A stretch of 64,000 nt of DNA from Beijerinckiaceae bacterium (GCA_947370975.1 CANBNG010000009.1:62001-126000); one strand, 5' to 3'. Shown: positions 1-10,237, counted from the stretch's first letter. Notes: generated from the sequence alone by a model not told the origin. Program-made: numbers and translations.

Positions 1-414
1 GATGAGCGACTTCAACCCAAGCGACAATAGCCCCGCAGTGGCATTCACGAAGATGATGAAAAAGGCGCGTCCCGCCAACAGGCCAAGCGCTGCATCCATC
101 CGCGCGCCAAACCCGCGATGACGCAGCAACAGCGCCAGAGCAACGATGCAGGTGCACAGCGCGAAAATCCAGCCGGACTCGCCGAGCTTCGTCACGCGCT
201 GGAAAAAGCTCTGCCAGCCCTCGGGCGTCGCGCGCGCGCTGGCGGCGATCTGCGCATCGCCCAGCCAGCCGGTGAGGACGATCAGGCCGCAAACAAAAAG
301 AGCGATCACGCCCTCCATATGGCGGGCCTCTGTCGCGCTCTTGCGCTCGGCTACTTTCCAGCGGGCGAGAAATTCGCGCGAGGCGTGGCGCAGCGGCGCG
401 AGAGCGGCCATCAT
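1..414 (-). CDS. PAP2-like membrane phosphatase, N-terminal part (cut by window edge)
   Basis: The minus strand stays open from an ATG at 414 to the window edge, giving 138 residues. After a basic N-terminus there are three hydrophobic stretches (about residues 34-50, 82-100, 112-133). The visible end, with Leu-Lys-Ser-Leu-Ile, looks like the start of the Lys-x6-Arg-Pro motif of type 2 phosphatidic acid phosphatases, but the catalytic Arg/His residues lie outside the window. The ATG overlaps the stop of the upstream ArnT-like gene by four bases, so the two are probably translationally coupled. PAP2 enzymes often sit beside ArnT-like glycosyltransferases and act on undecaprenyl or lipid A phosphates; that role is inference. 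Confidence 0.6.
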   Translation of the reverse strand, partial: MMAALAPLRHASREFLARWKVAERKSATEARHMEGVIALFVCGLIVLTGWLGDAQIAASARATPEGWQSFFQRVTKLGESGWIFALCTCIVALALLLRHRGFGARMDAALGLLAGRAFFIIFVNATAGLLSLGLKSLI

Positions 415-2120
415 GGCGTCAGGCTCTTGCGCGCATAAACGCCAATATCGAGCTTGCGACCGCCATTGAGGTTGAGCCCCGTGATGCGATCACCCAGCGT
501 CACCTGCGATGTCGGCGCGAGCGCGGCCTTGAACGCCGCCTCCTGCCGCATATCGACAAAGGCAATGCGGCACGGCGCAGCATCGACGAAACGCGCAGCA
601 TCAGCGCCATCGCTCATGAACAGATCTGTGCCAGCCAGAAAGACGAGGCTCGGCTCGTTGAAGCCTGACGTCGCGGCGGCAAGCCGTGGGCAGGCAGGCA
701 AGGTTCCCGCGATCTGGCGGGCGGATTCGGCAAGGCGCGGCGAGATGCGCAGCTGATCGGCGGGCCCACTGGTGAGAATGCCGCTGAAGATGAAGACATA
801 GGTGCAGAGCGCCAGCGCCGTGCTCCCGATCACGGACAATTCCAGCGGCTCGCGACCGATGTCGCGCAGCAGATGAAAGCCGATCCAGAGCAGGAATGGC
901 GCGACGGCAAAGGCAGCCGTGCCCGGCAGGCGTCCGGTCCAGATGCAAATCCCAAGGCCAACGGCCACCAGCACGCCAGCCAGCCCCGGCACGAGCAGCA
1001 GCGCCGCCCGCCCGCGCCAGCTCTTGGCGACCAGCGCGCCGCGCTCAAGCGCCATGGCAATGAGAATGGCGATGGCCGGATAGATCGGCAGCACATAATG
1101 GGGCAGCTTGGTGGGCACGGCCTCAAACAGCAGCCAGAAGGGCACGATCCAGGCGAGCAGGAAGGCCACGCCGGGTTCGCGGCGGTGGGTCCAGGCGAAA
1201 GGCGCGGCGAGCGCCGCCAGCGGCGCCAGCGGCCAGGCCGTCACCCAGAAGGCGAGAAAATAGGTGCCGGGCGGCGCGCCATGGGCTTCCTGCCCGCTCG
1301 CAACCTTGCCCAGCATGTCGTTGCCAACTGAATCGGTCAGGAACGCGCCCTTGGTCGCGATCATGATGAGCACGAACCATGGCACGACGAGCGCGAGCGC
1401 CCAGAGCAGGCCCGGAAACGGGCGGCTTGCCAGCAGCCAGCGCGCGCCACGATCCTTGATTGCCAGCACAAGCGCTGCAAAGAGCGGGACCATGGGCGTG
1501 ATCGGCCCCTTGACGAGCAGGCCGAGACCGATCGCACTCCAGAATATGAAGGGCTGCGCGAAGCCGCGCTCCTTCTCCGGTTGCAGATAAAACCGCGCCA
1601 GCGCGCCCATGGCCGCCATGACAGTCGCCAGCACCAACGCGTCGGTTTTGGCCAGCCGCGCCTCGACGCCGAGCAAAATGGTGGAGGCCAGCAGCAGGGA
1701 CGCCAGAAACGCATTGCGGCGGGTGAGGAAGACGAGCGCCGTCCAATAGGTCAGCAGCACGGCGCTCACCGCGCCAAAGAGCGACACCAGCCGATAGAGC
1801 CAGATCGTCGTGCGCGCCTGCGGCAGGCCAAGTGCCTCGGCCGTGCCGACAACAGCCGCCTGCAACCAATAGATGCCGACCGGCTTTTTGTTGCGCGCCT
1901 CGTCCTGAAAGCGGATGGCGACATAATCGCCGGTCTCGATCATCTGCTTGGTGGCCTGCGCAAAGCGCGGCTCATCGCGATCCATCGGCTGAAGCGTGAA
2001 GAAGCCCGGCAGGAACAAGGCCAGCGCGAGCACGGCAAGCCAAAGCGCCGCCCTGCGATGCGACGCGAGCGTGCGGTCAAGAGCGGCGGCTGCCGGCTCG
2101 ATGATCCTGGCTATGGACAT
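411..2120 (-). CDS. ArnT-like membrane glycosyltransferase (GT39/PMT superfamily)
   Basis: The 569-residue protein has many hydrophobic segments. Near the N-terminus it carries the Asp-Arg-Asp-Glu-Pro-Arg motif followed by Lys-Lys-Pro-Val-Gly-Ile-Tyr-Trp, typical of the first periplasmic loop of ArnT/PMT-type (GT-C) glycosyltransferases, where an acidic residue acts in catalysis. The family moves sugars from polyprenyl-phosphate carriers to lipid A or other envelope acceptors in the periplasm. I chose the ATG at 2120 over an upstream start at 2168 because the basic, pre-membrane N-terminus begins there. Its stop overlaps the PAP2-like gene. The sugar and acceptor cannot be read from sequence, and no other arn genes are nearby. 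Confidence 0.85.
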   Translation of the reverse strand: MSIARIIEPAAAALDRTLASHRRAALWLAVLALALFLPGFFTLQPMDRDEPRFAQATKQMIETGDYVAIRFQDEARNKKPVGIYWLQAAVVGTAEALGLPQARTTIWLYRLVSLFGAVSAVLLTYWTALVFLTRRNAFLASLLLASTILLGVEARLAKTDALVLATVMAAMGALARFYLQPEKERGFAQPFIFWSAIGLGLLVKGPITPMVPLFAALVLAIKDRGARWLLASRPFPGLLWALALVVPWFVLIMIATKGAFLTDSVGNDMLGKVASGQEAHGAPPGTYFLAFWVTAWPLAPLAALAAPFAWTHRREPGVAFLLAWIVPFWLLFEAVPTKLPHYVLPIYPAIAILIAMALERGALVAKSWRGRAALLLVPGLAGVLVAVGLGICIWTGRLPGTAAFAVAPFLLWIGFHLLRDIGREPLELSVIGSTALALCTYVFIFSGILTSGPADQLRISPRLAESARQIAGTLPACPRLAAATSGFNEPSLVFLAGTDLFMSDGADAARFVDAAPCRIAFVDMRQEAAFKAALAPTSQVTLGDRITGLNLNGGRKLDIGVYARKSLTP

Positions 2121-2219
2121 CTGACTGCTATCTGGCCTCGTCCGGGCGCGCGCCGCAGTGACGCGCAAGGGCGCAAGAGCAGCTTTTAGGCCGGGACGGC
2201 GGCAGCGGCAAGGTCGGCC

Positions 2220-3017
2220 TCAGATCGGCGCCTGCGGCCAGAGGTCCCGCTCCTTCAAAAAGGCGATCATCGCGGCATCGAAGGCAGCAGGATCCTCGAT
2301 GCAGCAAGCATGGCCCGTGCCCGGCAAAACGACATGGCTGGCGTCTGGAATATGGGCGGCCGTCTCGCGTCCGCGGCCAAGCGAATTATCGTGCTCGCCA
2401 TTGATGACCAGCACAGGCATGTCGAGCCCCGGCAGGCGCGGGAGCATGTTTTCCGAACCGCGCGCCTCGAAAATGCGGGCGATGGACTGGCCATCGAGCA
2501 AATGCGCATCGTCCATGAACATGTCCATCACCCAGCGCCCTGCCCGCGTCTGGGTGAAGCCCGGTGCGAAAAGTTCGGGCATGTAGTCGCGACGGTAGCG
2601 GGCCGGGCCGATCTCGCGAAAGGCGTCGATGCGCTTCTGAATGTTGCCGCCGGGCCGGCTGGAGCCGCCAACCAGAATGAGCCCCTGCGCGCGCATGGCA
2701 TGATCGAGGCCGATCTTGAGGGCAATGCCCGAACCGACGCTGACGCCAAGAAAAAGCGCGCGTACGAGGCCAAGATCATCGCAAACGCCGAGCACGTCCT
2801 GCGTCATGTCCTCGAGCGTGAAAGGATCGGTCGGCTTGTCAGACAGCCCATAGCCGCGCAGGTCGATGGCAATCACGCGAAAGAAAGCCTGAAACCGCGC
2901 GACCTGATGCACAAACAGCCGCCGATCATAGGGATTGGCGTGAATCATGACGAGCGGCGGCCCGTCGCCATGGTCCTCGTAATGGATCCGCAGGCCGTTG
3001 GCTGTGGAATATGGCAT
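2220..3017 (-). CDS. Alpha/beta-fold hydrolase
   Basis: This 265-residue soluble protein has the layout of the alpha/beta hydrolase family. An HANPYDRR oxyanion-region motif follows the first strands, the nucleophile elbow is Gly-Val-Ser-Val-Gly-Ser, an acidic residue lies in the Asn-Gly-Glu-His-Asp region, and the catalytic His is in Gly-Thr-Gly-His-Ala. The start at 3017 is supported by GAGGA seven bases upstream; a longer reading from 3101 lacks such a site. The substrate is unknown. Haloperoxidase-like or esterase annotations would be equally compatible. It stands alone, upstream of the ArnT-like gene on the same strand with about 100 bases between. Confidence 0.85.
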   Translation of the reverse strand: MPYSTANGLRIHYEDHGDGPPLVMIHANPYDRRLFVHQVARFQAFFRVIAIDLRGYGLSDKPTDPFTLEDMTQDVLGVCDDLGLVRALFLGVSVGSGIALKIGLDHAMRAQGLILVGGSSRPGGNIQKRIDAFREIGPARYRRDYMPELFAPGFTQTRAGRWVMDMFMDDAHLLDGQSIARIFEARGSENMLPRLPGLDMPVLVINGEHDNSLGRGRETAAHIPDASHVVLPGTGHACCIEDPAAFDAAMIAFLKERDLWPQAPI

Positions 3018-3176
3018 CCAGGCATCCTCCCCGCATGGGCGCGCTTTGTTGCGGGCCTCCTCGTTGTACCAAAGGCTAACCGAAGCACCGCGGCCGAGCA
3101 AATAAACCCGCTTCCCCTAAGGCAGAGGCTCTGCTTAGCTCGCTTGGTTAGAAAAATAATATTGAGGGAAAATTTG

Positions 3177-3629
3177 ATGAAAATAATTTTAGTGGCCGCC
3201 CTTGGGCTGGCTGTTGCCGGATGCGCGACTGTCACGCGCGGAACAACCGAGGCGATGACGGTGAGTTCGGAACCTGCAGGCGCAGAAGCCGTGTCATCGA
3301 CCGGCCTGCTATGCCCCGCAACGCCCTGCACCTGGGAAATCTCGCGCAAGACCGATTTCGCCGTGACCTTCAAGAAGGCCGGTTACAAGACCGAACAGGT
3401 TCAGGTGGGAACGAAAATCGCCGGCTCCGGCGCGGCTGGCTTTGCGGGCAACGTCCTCATCGGCGGCCTCGTCGGGATGGGTGTGGACGCGGCGACCGGC
3501 GCAACGCTCGAACATTATCCGAACCCGGTGTTCGTCACCATGCGCCCGACAACGGAGGCCAAGCCCACACGCGCCGCTCGCCCGAAAAAGGCCGTCCCGG
3601 CGGAAGCTCCGGCTGCTCCGCAGAGCTGA
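3177..3629 (+). CDS. Small lipoprotein with PEGA-like domain
   Basis: The 150-residue product starts with a lipoprotein signal: Met-Lys, a hydrophobic core, and a lipobox Val-Ala-Gly-Cys with the lipidated Cys at residue 16. The mature part has a short beta-rich region (Ser-Ser-Glu-Pro-Ala-Gly-Ala then Cys-Pro-Ala-Thr-Pro-Cys), resembling PEGA-type surface domains. A Gly/Ala-rich membrane-like stretch and a Pro/Ala/Lys-rich tail follow. The two later cysteines could form a disulfide. GAGGG lies about ten bases before the ATG. Similar proteins occur in Rhizobiales without a known function; an envelope or peptidoglycan-associated role is only inference. It converges on the SUF operon end. Confidence 0.75.
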   Translation: MKIILVAALGLAVAGCATVTRGTTEAMTVSSEPAGAEAVSSTGLLCPATPCTWEISRKTDFAVTFKKAGYKTEQVQVGTKIAGSGAAGFAGNVLIGGLVGMGVDAATGATLEHYPNPVFVTMRPTTEAKPTRAARPKKAVPAEAPAAPQS

Positions 3630-3644
3630 TCGGCGCCAAATTGC

Positions 3645-3668
3645 CCTTCTCCCGCCTGCGGGAGAAGG
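3645..3668. terminator. Strong hairpin between convergent genes (half repeat element)
   Basis: CCTTCTCCCGC is followed after two bases by GCGGGAGAAGG, a perfect 11-bp inverted repeat. It lies between the lipoprotein gene and the end of the SUF operon. It could stop transcription from both sides, although no long T-tract follows. It matches one end of the larger dispersed element found at 24375 and 36717. Confidence 0.6.
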
Positions 3669-3681
3669 TTTCGCGCTTGCC

Positions 3682-4056
3682 CTAAGCCCCGAGCTGGTCT
3701 GCCTGTGCGGGCTCGATGGCCACGCTCTCGCCGCAGCCGCAGGCCGAGGTCTGGTTGGGGTTCTTGAAGACAAAGCCTGACGAGAGCTTGGTTGTCTGGA
3801 AATCCATCTGCGTTCCGAGCAGGAACAGGACCGCCTTGGGATCGATCAGGACGCGCACGCCCTTGTCGTCGATCACCTCGTCGTGCGGGCCGATCTCGTC
3901 AGCAAATTCCATCGTGTAGGACATGCCGGCGCAGCCGCCGTTCTTCACGCCCACGCGCAAACCTGCCGCAGGCTTTTCCGCCATGATCTCACGCACGCGC
4001 TCTGCTGCGGCGTCTGTCAGCGTCACGACTTTAAAGCGCGAATTTATACTTGCCAT
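3682..4056 (-). CDS. sufA: SufA/IscA-type iron-sulfur carrier protein
   Basis: The 124-residue A-type carrier accepts an iron-sulfur cluster from the SufBCD scaffold and passes it to target enzymes in the cytoplasm. The three conserved cysteines are present: Cys42 in Gly-Gly-Cys-Ala-Gly and Cys106/Cys108 in Ala-Cys-Gly-Cys-Gly-Glu-Ser. The length is typical. GGGAG precedes the ATG by about seven bases. It is the last gene of the SUF operon, about 90 bases after sufT. ErpA or IscA would look similar; operon position favours SufA. Confidence 0.93.
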   Translation of the reverse strand: MASINSRFKVVTLTDAAAERVREIMAEKPAAGLRVGVKNGGCAGMSYTMEFADEIGPHDEVIDDKGVRVLIDPKAVLFLLGTQMDFQTTKLSSGFVFKNPNQTSACGCGESVAIEPAQADQLGA

Positions 4057-4147
4057 TCTCGTCTCCCTCGGCCGGGTTCAAGGCCCGACGAATGAGTCCA
4101 ATTCCTTTATACCACAAAGGCTCCCGTTAAGGAGCGATGCGTGGTGA

Positions 4148-4531
4148 TCACCACATGTCGAGCGCGACCTTGGCTTCGTCCGACATCCGGCTCTGGTCCC
4201 ATGGCGGATCGAAAACCAGTTGCGCCTTCGCGCCCGAAACGCCGCCAACGGAAGCGACCGCATTCTCGACCCATTGTGGCATTTCACCGGCCACCGGGCA
4301 GCCCGGCGCAGTCAGTGTCATGTCGATGTTCACAAAGCGCGAGTCATCAATGTCGATCTTGTAGATGAGCCCAAGCTCGTAGATATCGACCGGAATTTCC
4401 GGATCGAAAACCGTCTTCAGCGCCACGACAATATCATCCGTCAGGCGGTCGAGTTCTTCGGGGGGAATGGCGCTGGCGAGCGCGAGGTCTGGCCTGTTGG
4501 GCTGCATCTCGCTGGTTATGGTGTCAGCCAT
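4148..4531 (-). CDS. sufT: SufT-type iron-sulfur assembly protein (DUF59/MIP18 family)
   Basis: The 127-residue protein contains the DUF59 domain, with Asp-Pro-Glu-Ile-Pro-Val-Asp-Ile-Tyr-Glu-Leu-Gly and a conserved Cys in Ala-Pro-Gly-Cys-Pro-Val-Ala. SufT proteins help maturation of Fe-S proteins when demand is high. A short variable N-terminus of about 25 residues precedes the domain, as is usual for SUF-linked members, whereas PaaD has a C-terminal Cys cluster that is absent here. AAGGA is placed well before the ATG. The gene is 11 bases from the sufS stop. Confidence 0.92.
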   Translation of the reverse strand: MADTITSEMQPNRPDLALASAIPPEELDRLTDDIVVALKTVFDPEIPVDIYELGLIYKIDIDDSRFVNIDMTLTAPGCPVAGEMPQWVENAVASVGGVSGAKAQLVFDPPWDQSRMSDEAKVALDMW

Positions 4532-4542
4532 CGGCGTGATCC

Positions 4543-5775
4543 TTAAGCAAACAATGATTCCGCACGGGCGAGCGCCTCGACCAAGGCATCGACTTCCGCG
4601 CGCGTATTATAAAGCGCGAAGGAAGCACGACAGGTCGAGGTCACGCCGAAGCGGGACATGAGTGGCATGGCGCAATGGGTGCCCGCGCGCACGGCAACGC
4701 CGGAGCGGTCAATGACCGTTGCGACATCATGAGCATGGGTGCCCTTCATTTCAAACGACACGATCGCACCCTTGCCGGCCGCCGTGCCGATGAGACGGAG
4801 CGATTTCATATCGCCAAGACGTTCCTGCGCATAAGCGCCAAGCGCATTTTCATGCGCGCGGATGCGGCCGCGACCAATGGATTCCATATAGTCGAGCGCA
4901 GCGCCCAAGCCGATGGCTTGAACGATTGGCGGCGTGCCGGCCTCGAAACGATGGGGCGGCGTATTATAGGTCACCCGCTCCGTCGTGACGGTTTCGATCA
5001 TCTCGCCGCCACCATTGAAGGGCGGCAGCTTTTCCAGCCATTCGCGCTTGCCATACAGCACGCCAATGCCGGTGGGCCCATAAACCTTGTGCCCGGTGAA
5101 GACATAGAAATCTGCATCGAGATCGCGGACATCGACATCCAGATGCACCGCGCCCTGCGAGCCATCGACCATCACCGGAATGCCGCGCTCATGCGCGATG
5201 CGGATGATCTCCTTCACCGGCACGACTGTGCCCAGAACGTTGGACATGTGCGTGATGGCGACGATCTTCGTGCGCGACGTCAGCGTGCGCTCGAAGTCTT
5301 CGATGGAAAAAGAACCATCTTCGGCAACGCCAACCCATTTCAGCACCGCGCCCTTGCGCTCGCGATGAAAGTGCCAGGGTACGATGTTGGAATGATGCTC
5401 CATGATGGAGAGCACGATTTCATCGCCCTCCTTCAGATAGGCTTCGCCAAAGGTCGCTGCGACGCAATTGATTGCTTCTGTCGCCGAGCGTGTGAAGATG
5501 ATCTCGTCGGTCGAGCCGGCATTCAGGAATGCACGCACCTTTTCGCGCGCACCCTCAAACGCATCTGTCGCCGCATTGGCGAGATAATGCAGGCCACGAT
5601 GCACATTGGCATATTCATGCTCATAGGCATGAACCATCCGATCGATCACCGCCTTCGGCTTTTGTGCCGAAGCGGCATTGTCGAGATAGACGAGCGGCTT
5701 GCCATAGGGACGTTCCAGAAGAATAGGAAAATCCCGGCGAATGGCCTCGACGTCATAAGGGGCATTCATGTCCAT
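4543..5775 (-). CDS. sufS: SufS cysteine desulfurase (class II)
   Basis: The 410-residue PLP enzyme takes sulfur from L-cysteine as a persulfide and supplies it to the SufB/C/D scaffold. Features seen are the PLP-lysine motif Gly-His-Lys-Val-Tyr-Gly-Pro-Thr-Gly and the active-site Cys in Arg-Ala-Gly-Thr-His-Cys-Ala at about residue 367. The short catalytic loop is typical of class II enzymes. AGGAGG sits five bases before the ATG at 5775, which shares one base with the sufD stop (TGATG). A TTG at 5778 and an ATG at 5769 are alternatives. No SufE gene is seen nearby. Confidence 0.95.
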   Translation of the reverse strand: MDMNAPYDVEAIRRDFPILLERPYGKPLVYLDNAASAQKPKAVIDRMVHAYEHEYANVHRGLHYLANAATDAFEGAREKVRAFLNAGSTDEIIFTRSATEAINCVAATFGEAYLKEGDEIVLSIMEHHSNIVPWHFHRERKGAVLKWVGVAEDGSFSIEDFERTLTSRTKIVAITHMSNVLGTVVPVKEIIRIAHERGIPVMVDGSQGAVHLDVDVRDLDADFYVFTGHKVYGPTGIGVLYGKREWLEKLPPFNGGGEMIETVTTERVTYNTPPHRFEAGTPPIVQAIGLGAALDYMESIGRGRIRAHENALGAYAQERLGDMKSLRLIGTAAGKGAIVSFEMKGTHAHDVATVIDRSGVAVRAGTHCAMPLMSRFGVTSTCRASFALYNTRAEVDALVEALARAESLFA

Positions 5776-7127
5776 CAACCCCTCCTTGCAACAAGCCAGG
5801 CGGCGATACGCGCCGTCAATGTCTCGCGCAATGTTTCATTTTCAACGCGGTCGGTCGCCTCATCAACAAAGGCTTCCAGCAGCATGGACTCGGCTTCGGA
5901 CCTGGGCAGCCCGCGCGCCTGCGCGTAGAAAATCTGTTCCTCGTCGAGCTGGGCGACTGTCGCGCCATGTCCGCAGACAACGTCATCGGCGAAGATTTCA
6001 AGCTCGGGCTTGTTGTTCATGGACGCGCCGTCTTCGAGCAGGATCGCCATGCTCTTCATCGCGCCATCGGTCTTCTGCGCGCCCGGCGCGACACTGACCT
6101 TGCCCTGAAACACGCCTGTGGCTTCGCCATCGAGCACAAATTTGAAATATTCCCGGCTCACGCAATTGGGCGCGACATGCTGCACGACAAGCGTGGTGTC
6201 GAAATGGTCGTGACCCTTGAGCAGGCTCGCGCCCGCAAGCTGCGCATTGGCAAATTCGCCCTCAAAACGAACGAAGGCCTGACGGCGCATGAGCCCGCCG
6301 CCGCGCGCCAGCGTGAAGGAATTGAAATGCGCATGAGCGCCAAGCGTGCAGAGAAGATGCGCGACCTGCGAGGAGCCGGCTGCAAGCTGCGCGGGGATAA
6401 AGACATGCTCCATCGCTGCCCCGTCACCAACCTCCACGACGAGGGCGCAATTGCGCTGCTCGACGCGCAAGTCTTCCATCCCATCCGCCTCGATCAAGGT
6501 CAGGCGGGCGCCTGCACCAAGGCGCACCAGCGAGCGGCCATAAACCGCCTGCGCCTGCGCGCCTGAACACAGCGACAAGATTTCAACCGGCACGCCGACA
6601 TCGGTATCAGCCGCAACATCGAGCACGATGCCGCCCTGCATGAAGGCGGTGTTGAGCGCGAGCGCGCTGTCGCCAACGCCCTGCCCGCCAGCACACAAAG
6701 CCGCCACGAGCGCAGGATCGCCTGTTCCCAACGCGTCCGACAAGGAGCACAGGCTCACCCCTTGGGGCAGCCGCGCAACATCGGAAAGACCGGGGATGAA
6801 ATGCCCATCGACCACCACGACGCGGATCGTGTCGAGGCCTTCGATGCGCGGGACAAGCGTTTCAAGACGCGCACCGAGCCCAAGAATAGCCGTTGCCGCA
6901 GGCGCAATGGCGATGGGCAATGCTTCGCGCATGGACTGGCGCAGATCGGTGTAGTGCCAGGCCTCGAGCCGGCGCGTCGGCAGGCCGGATTCCATGAAGA
7001 ACTCGAAGGCCGCATCGCGCAGATCGCCGATTGCGGCGGTGCCCGGCAACGTCATCCGCGCGCCAAGGAACTCGGCGGTGATCCTGGCCTCTGCCGGTGT
7101 CTGCGGCGCTGTTTTCTGCGTGCCCAT
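5775..7127 (-). CDS. sufD: SufD scaffold subunit
   Basis: The 450-residue protein is the SufD partner in the SufBC2D scaffold complex. The right-handed beta-helix core and the conserved C-terminal region (Gln-Lys-Thr-Asp-Gly, then Asn-Asn-Lys-Pro-Glu-Leu-Glu-Ile, Cys-Gly-His-Gly-Ala) are recognisable. The C-terminal helical part has Leu-Pro-Arg-Ser-Glu-Ala, the SufC contact region of the family. The start overlaps the sufC stop by one base (TGATG), so the subunits are probably made in step. Confidence 0.94.
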   Translation of the reverse strand: MGTQKTAPQTPAEARITAEFLGARMTLPGTAAIGDLRDAAFEFFMESGLPTRRLEAWHYTDLRQSMREALPIAIAPAATAILGLGARLETLVPRIEGLDTIRVVVVDGHFIPGLSDVARLPQGVSLCSLSDALGTGDPALVAALCAGGQGVGDSALALNTAFMQGGIVLDVAADTDVGVPVEILSLCSGAQAQAVYGRSLVRLGAGARLTLIEADGMEDLRVEQRNCALVVEVGDGAAMEHVFIPAQLAAGSSQVAHLLCTLGAHAHFNSFTLARGGGLMRRQAFVRFEGEFANAQLAGASLLKGHDHFDTTLVVQHVAPNCVSREYFKFVLDGEATGVFQGKVSVAPGAQKTDGAMKSMAILLEDGASMNNKPELEIFADDVVCGHGATVAQLDEEQIFYAQARGLPRSEAESMLLEAFVDEATDRVENETLRETLTARIAAWLVARRG

Positions 7128-7876
7128 CAGGCCGCCTCGCCCACGTAATCACGATAGCCATTCTGCTCGAGCTCAAGGGCAAGATCCTTGCCGCCCGTTT
7201 TCACGATGCGACCCTTCGACATCACATGGACCGTGTCAGGCACGATGTAATCGAGGAGGCGCTGATAATGGGTGATGACGAGAAAGCCACGCTTGGGATC
7301 GCGCAGGGCATTCACGCCTTCCGACACAATGCGCAAGGCATCGATATCGAGACCCGAATCGGTTTCGTCGAGAATGGCGAAGGTGGGCTCCAGCAGCGAC
7401 ATCTGCAGGATTTCCATCCGCTTCTTCTCACCGCCCGAGAAACCGACGTTGAGCGCACGGCGCAGCATGTCCTGCGCGACACCGAGCTTGTCAGCTCCAG
7501 CCCGCACGCGCTTCATAAAGTCGGGCGTGGAAAGCTCCGCCTCGCCGCGCGCCTTGCGCTGCGCATTCATGCAGGCTTTGAGGAAGGTCATGGTGGTGAC
7601 GCCGGGAATTTCCAGCGGATATTGAAAGGCCAGAAACACACCCTTGGCGGCGCGCTCGGCAGCGTCGAGCTCCAGCAGGTTCACGCCATCGAGCAAAACC
7701 TCGCCATCGGTCACCTCATAACCGGCGCGCCCGGAGATGACATAGGAGAGAGTCGATTTGCCAGAGCCGTTGGGCCCCATGATGGCCGCCACTTCACCAT
7801 CGTTGACTGTGAGCGTCAGGCCGTTCAGGATTTTCTTGCCGTCGATCTCGGCGTGGAGATTACGAATTTCGAGCAT
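7127..7876 (-). CDS. sufC: SufC ABC-type ATPase
   Basis: The 249-residue ATPase of the SufBC2D complex has Walker A Gly-Pro-Asn-Gly-Ser-Gly-Lys-Ser-Thr, the signature Phe-Ser-Gly-Gly-Glu-Lys-Lys-Arg and Walker B Phe-Ala-Ile-Leu-Asp-Glu. The family is cytoplasmic and drives a conformational change in SufB/SufD rather than transport. The ATG is only three bases after the HEPN stop codon. The bases before it (GATTGACCC) make a poor ribosome site, so its translation may depend on ribosomes finishing the HEPN gene. Confidence 0.96.
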   Translation of the reverse strand: MLEIRNLHAEIDGKKILNGLTLTVNDGEVAAIMGPNGSGKSTLSYVISGRAGYEVTDGEVLLDGVNLLELDAAERAAKGVFLAFQYPLEIPGVTTMTFLKACMNAQRKARGEAELSTPDFMKRVRAGADKLGVAQDMLRRALNVGFSGGEKKRMEILQMSLLEPTFAILDETDSGLDIDALRIVSEGVNALRDPKRGFLVITHYQRLLDYIVPDTVHVMSKGRIVKTGGKDLALELEQNGYRDYVGEAA

Positions 7877-7879
7877 GGG

Positions 7880-8302
7880 TCAATCGTCTTTCGTGACGGT
7901 ATCGGACCGCTTGGGGTCGATATATCTGCGAACTTGTTCGGTCAGGCTCTCGACTTCGGAGAACCGGGCCATGACGCTCTCGGCCTTGACCGGCGCGAGA
8001 GCGCCGGAAGGACTCGGGTAGCGATAACGCGTGGAAGCCGGCGTCAGATCATCGAAACTTATGAACGCGCTCTTCAGCGGATGATCTTGCCCCAACAGAT
8101 CAGCGAGATAACGCAGGTTGTGCGTCATGCCCGCCACAATTTCGTCCGCTTCGAGAACAGCCCTGACCAGCTTCTCAATCGATTGCTGCATGAAATATGC
8201 GCTCTGGCGCGGGAGAAGCGGCGCAAGCTGTTTTGCTGCAGCAAATTCTTCGTCTGCGATCGTGAGAAATGCGTCGATTTTGCGGGACTGCTGAGGAAAC
8301 AT
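7880..8302 (-). CDS. HEPN-domain protein, partner of an MNT nucleotidyltransferase, inside the SUF operon
   Basis: The 140-residue, mostly helical protein resembles the HEPN family (PF05168 type). A helix with Gln-Gln-Ser-Ile-Glu-Lys-Leu-Val-Arg-Ala is followed by Thr-His-Asn-Leu-Arg-Tyr-Leu and a Tyr/Arg/Pro-rich loop. I cannot find the Arg-x4-6-His RNase motif of toxic HEPN proteins such as HepT, so ribonuclease activity is doubtful. The ATG overlaps the MNT stop by four bases (ATGA), with AGAGGGG seven bases upstream. MNT/HEPN pairs form toxin-antitoxin or modification modules. Here the pair sits in frame with operon expression between sufB and sufC, which suggests a housekeeping or regulatory role in Fe-S assembly (inference). 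Confidence 0.82.
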   Translation of the reverse strand: MFPQQSRKIDAFLTIADEEFAAAKQLAPLLPRQSAYFMQQSIEKLVRAVLEADEIVAGMTHNLRYLADLLGQDHPLKSAFISFDDLTPASTRYRYPSPSGALAPVKAESVMARFSEVESLTEQVRRYIDPKRSDTVTKDD

Positions 8303-8681
8303 CAGTGTGCCCCTCTCGCTTCGTAAACCTTGCGTCCCTCGCCAAGAATGGCGCGCACGAAAGATGTCTTGAGCTCCGCCCCTTCGTTGAAATCGCGCAG
8401 CGAACACGGCACGATGTCGCAAGCAACGCCGCTTCCAACAGTTGATCCGTAAAGCAGCTCGTAGTCCTCGCTGCCAAACACGCCGTCGGGCTTCGCCACC
8501 ACAAGAAGATCGAAGTCGCTATCTGGCCTTGCATCGCCCCGCGCCCGACTGCCGAACAGCCAGATCGCCGCCGGATCGAACTCATCGACCAAACGGCGCA
8601 CGAGCCAATCAAGCGCATCCGATTCTGTCGGAAAGCGCCCCTTGTTGGCTGGCGTTTTTTGACCTGCATCCAGCATGGGCC

Positions 8682-8685
<4 letters not shown>
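8302..8685 (-). CDS. MNT-family minimal nucleotidyltransferase inside the SUF operon
   Basis: The 127-residue protein has a complete polymerase-beta-type nucleotidyltransferase site: Gly45-Ser46 in GSRARGD, Asp57 and Asp59 in SDFDLLV, and a third acid at Asp90 in CDIVP. All three metal-binding acids are kept, so it is probably active. Family members (MntA and others) add AMP or other nucleotides to a partner protein. The start is GTG at 8685, overlapping the sufB TGA (GTGA) with GGGAG upstream; an ATG at 8676 is the alternative. A short N-terminal helix of about 30 residues precedes the domain. Its likely partner is the HEPN protein encoded next; SufB or another Fe-S factor as target is speculation. 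Confidence 0.88.
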
Positions 8686-10151
<1,466 letters not shown>

Positions 10152-10237
10152 ATGCTCTTCTCCTCACCTACGCGGTTTCAAGGACCGCTGGTTCAGGTTT
10201 CACTACCGTCTACGTCCCGGTTGCCCGGTCCGATCAT

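Noticed and set aside
3135..3162. Sigma-70-like promoter (TTAGCT ... TAATAT) for the lipoprotein gene
   Set aside because: The predicted transcript start would be only about eight bases before the ATG, leaving no room for the ribosome site.
7097..8326. Plus-strand frame of 409 codons across sufC and the HEPN gene
   Set aside because: It is antisense to clear genes and spans their junction; no family pattern.
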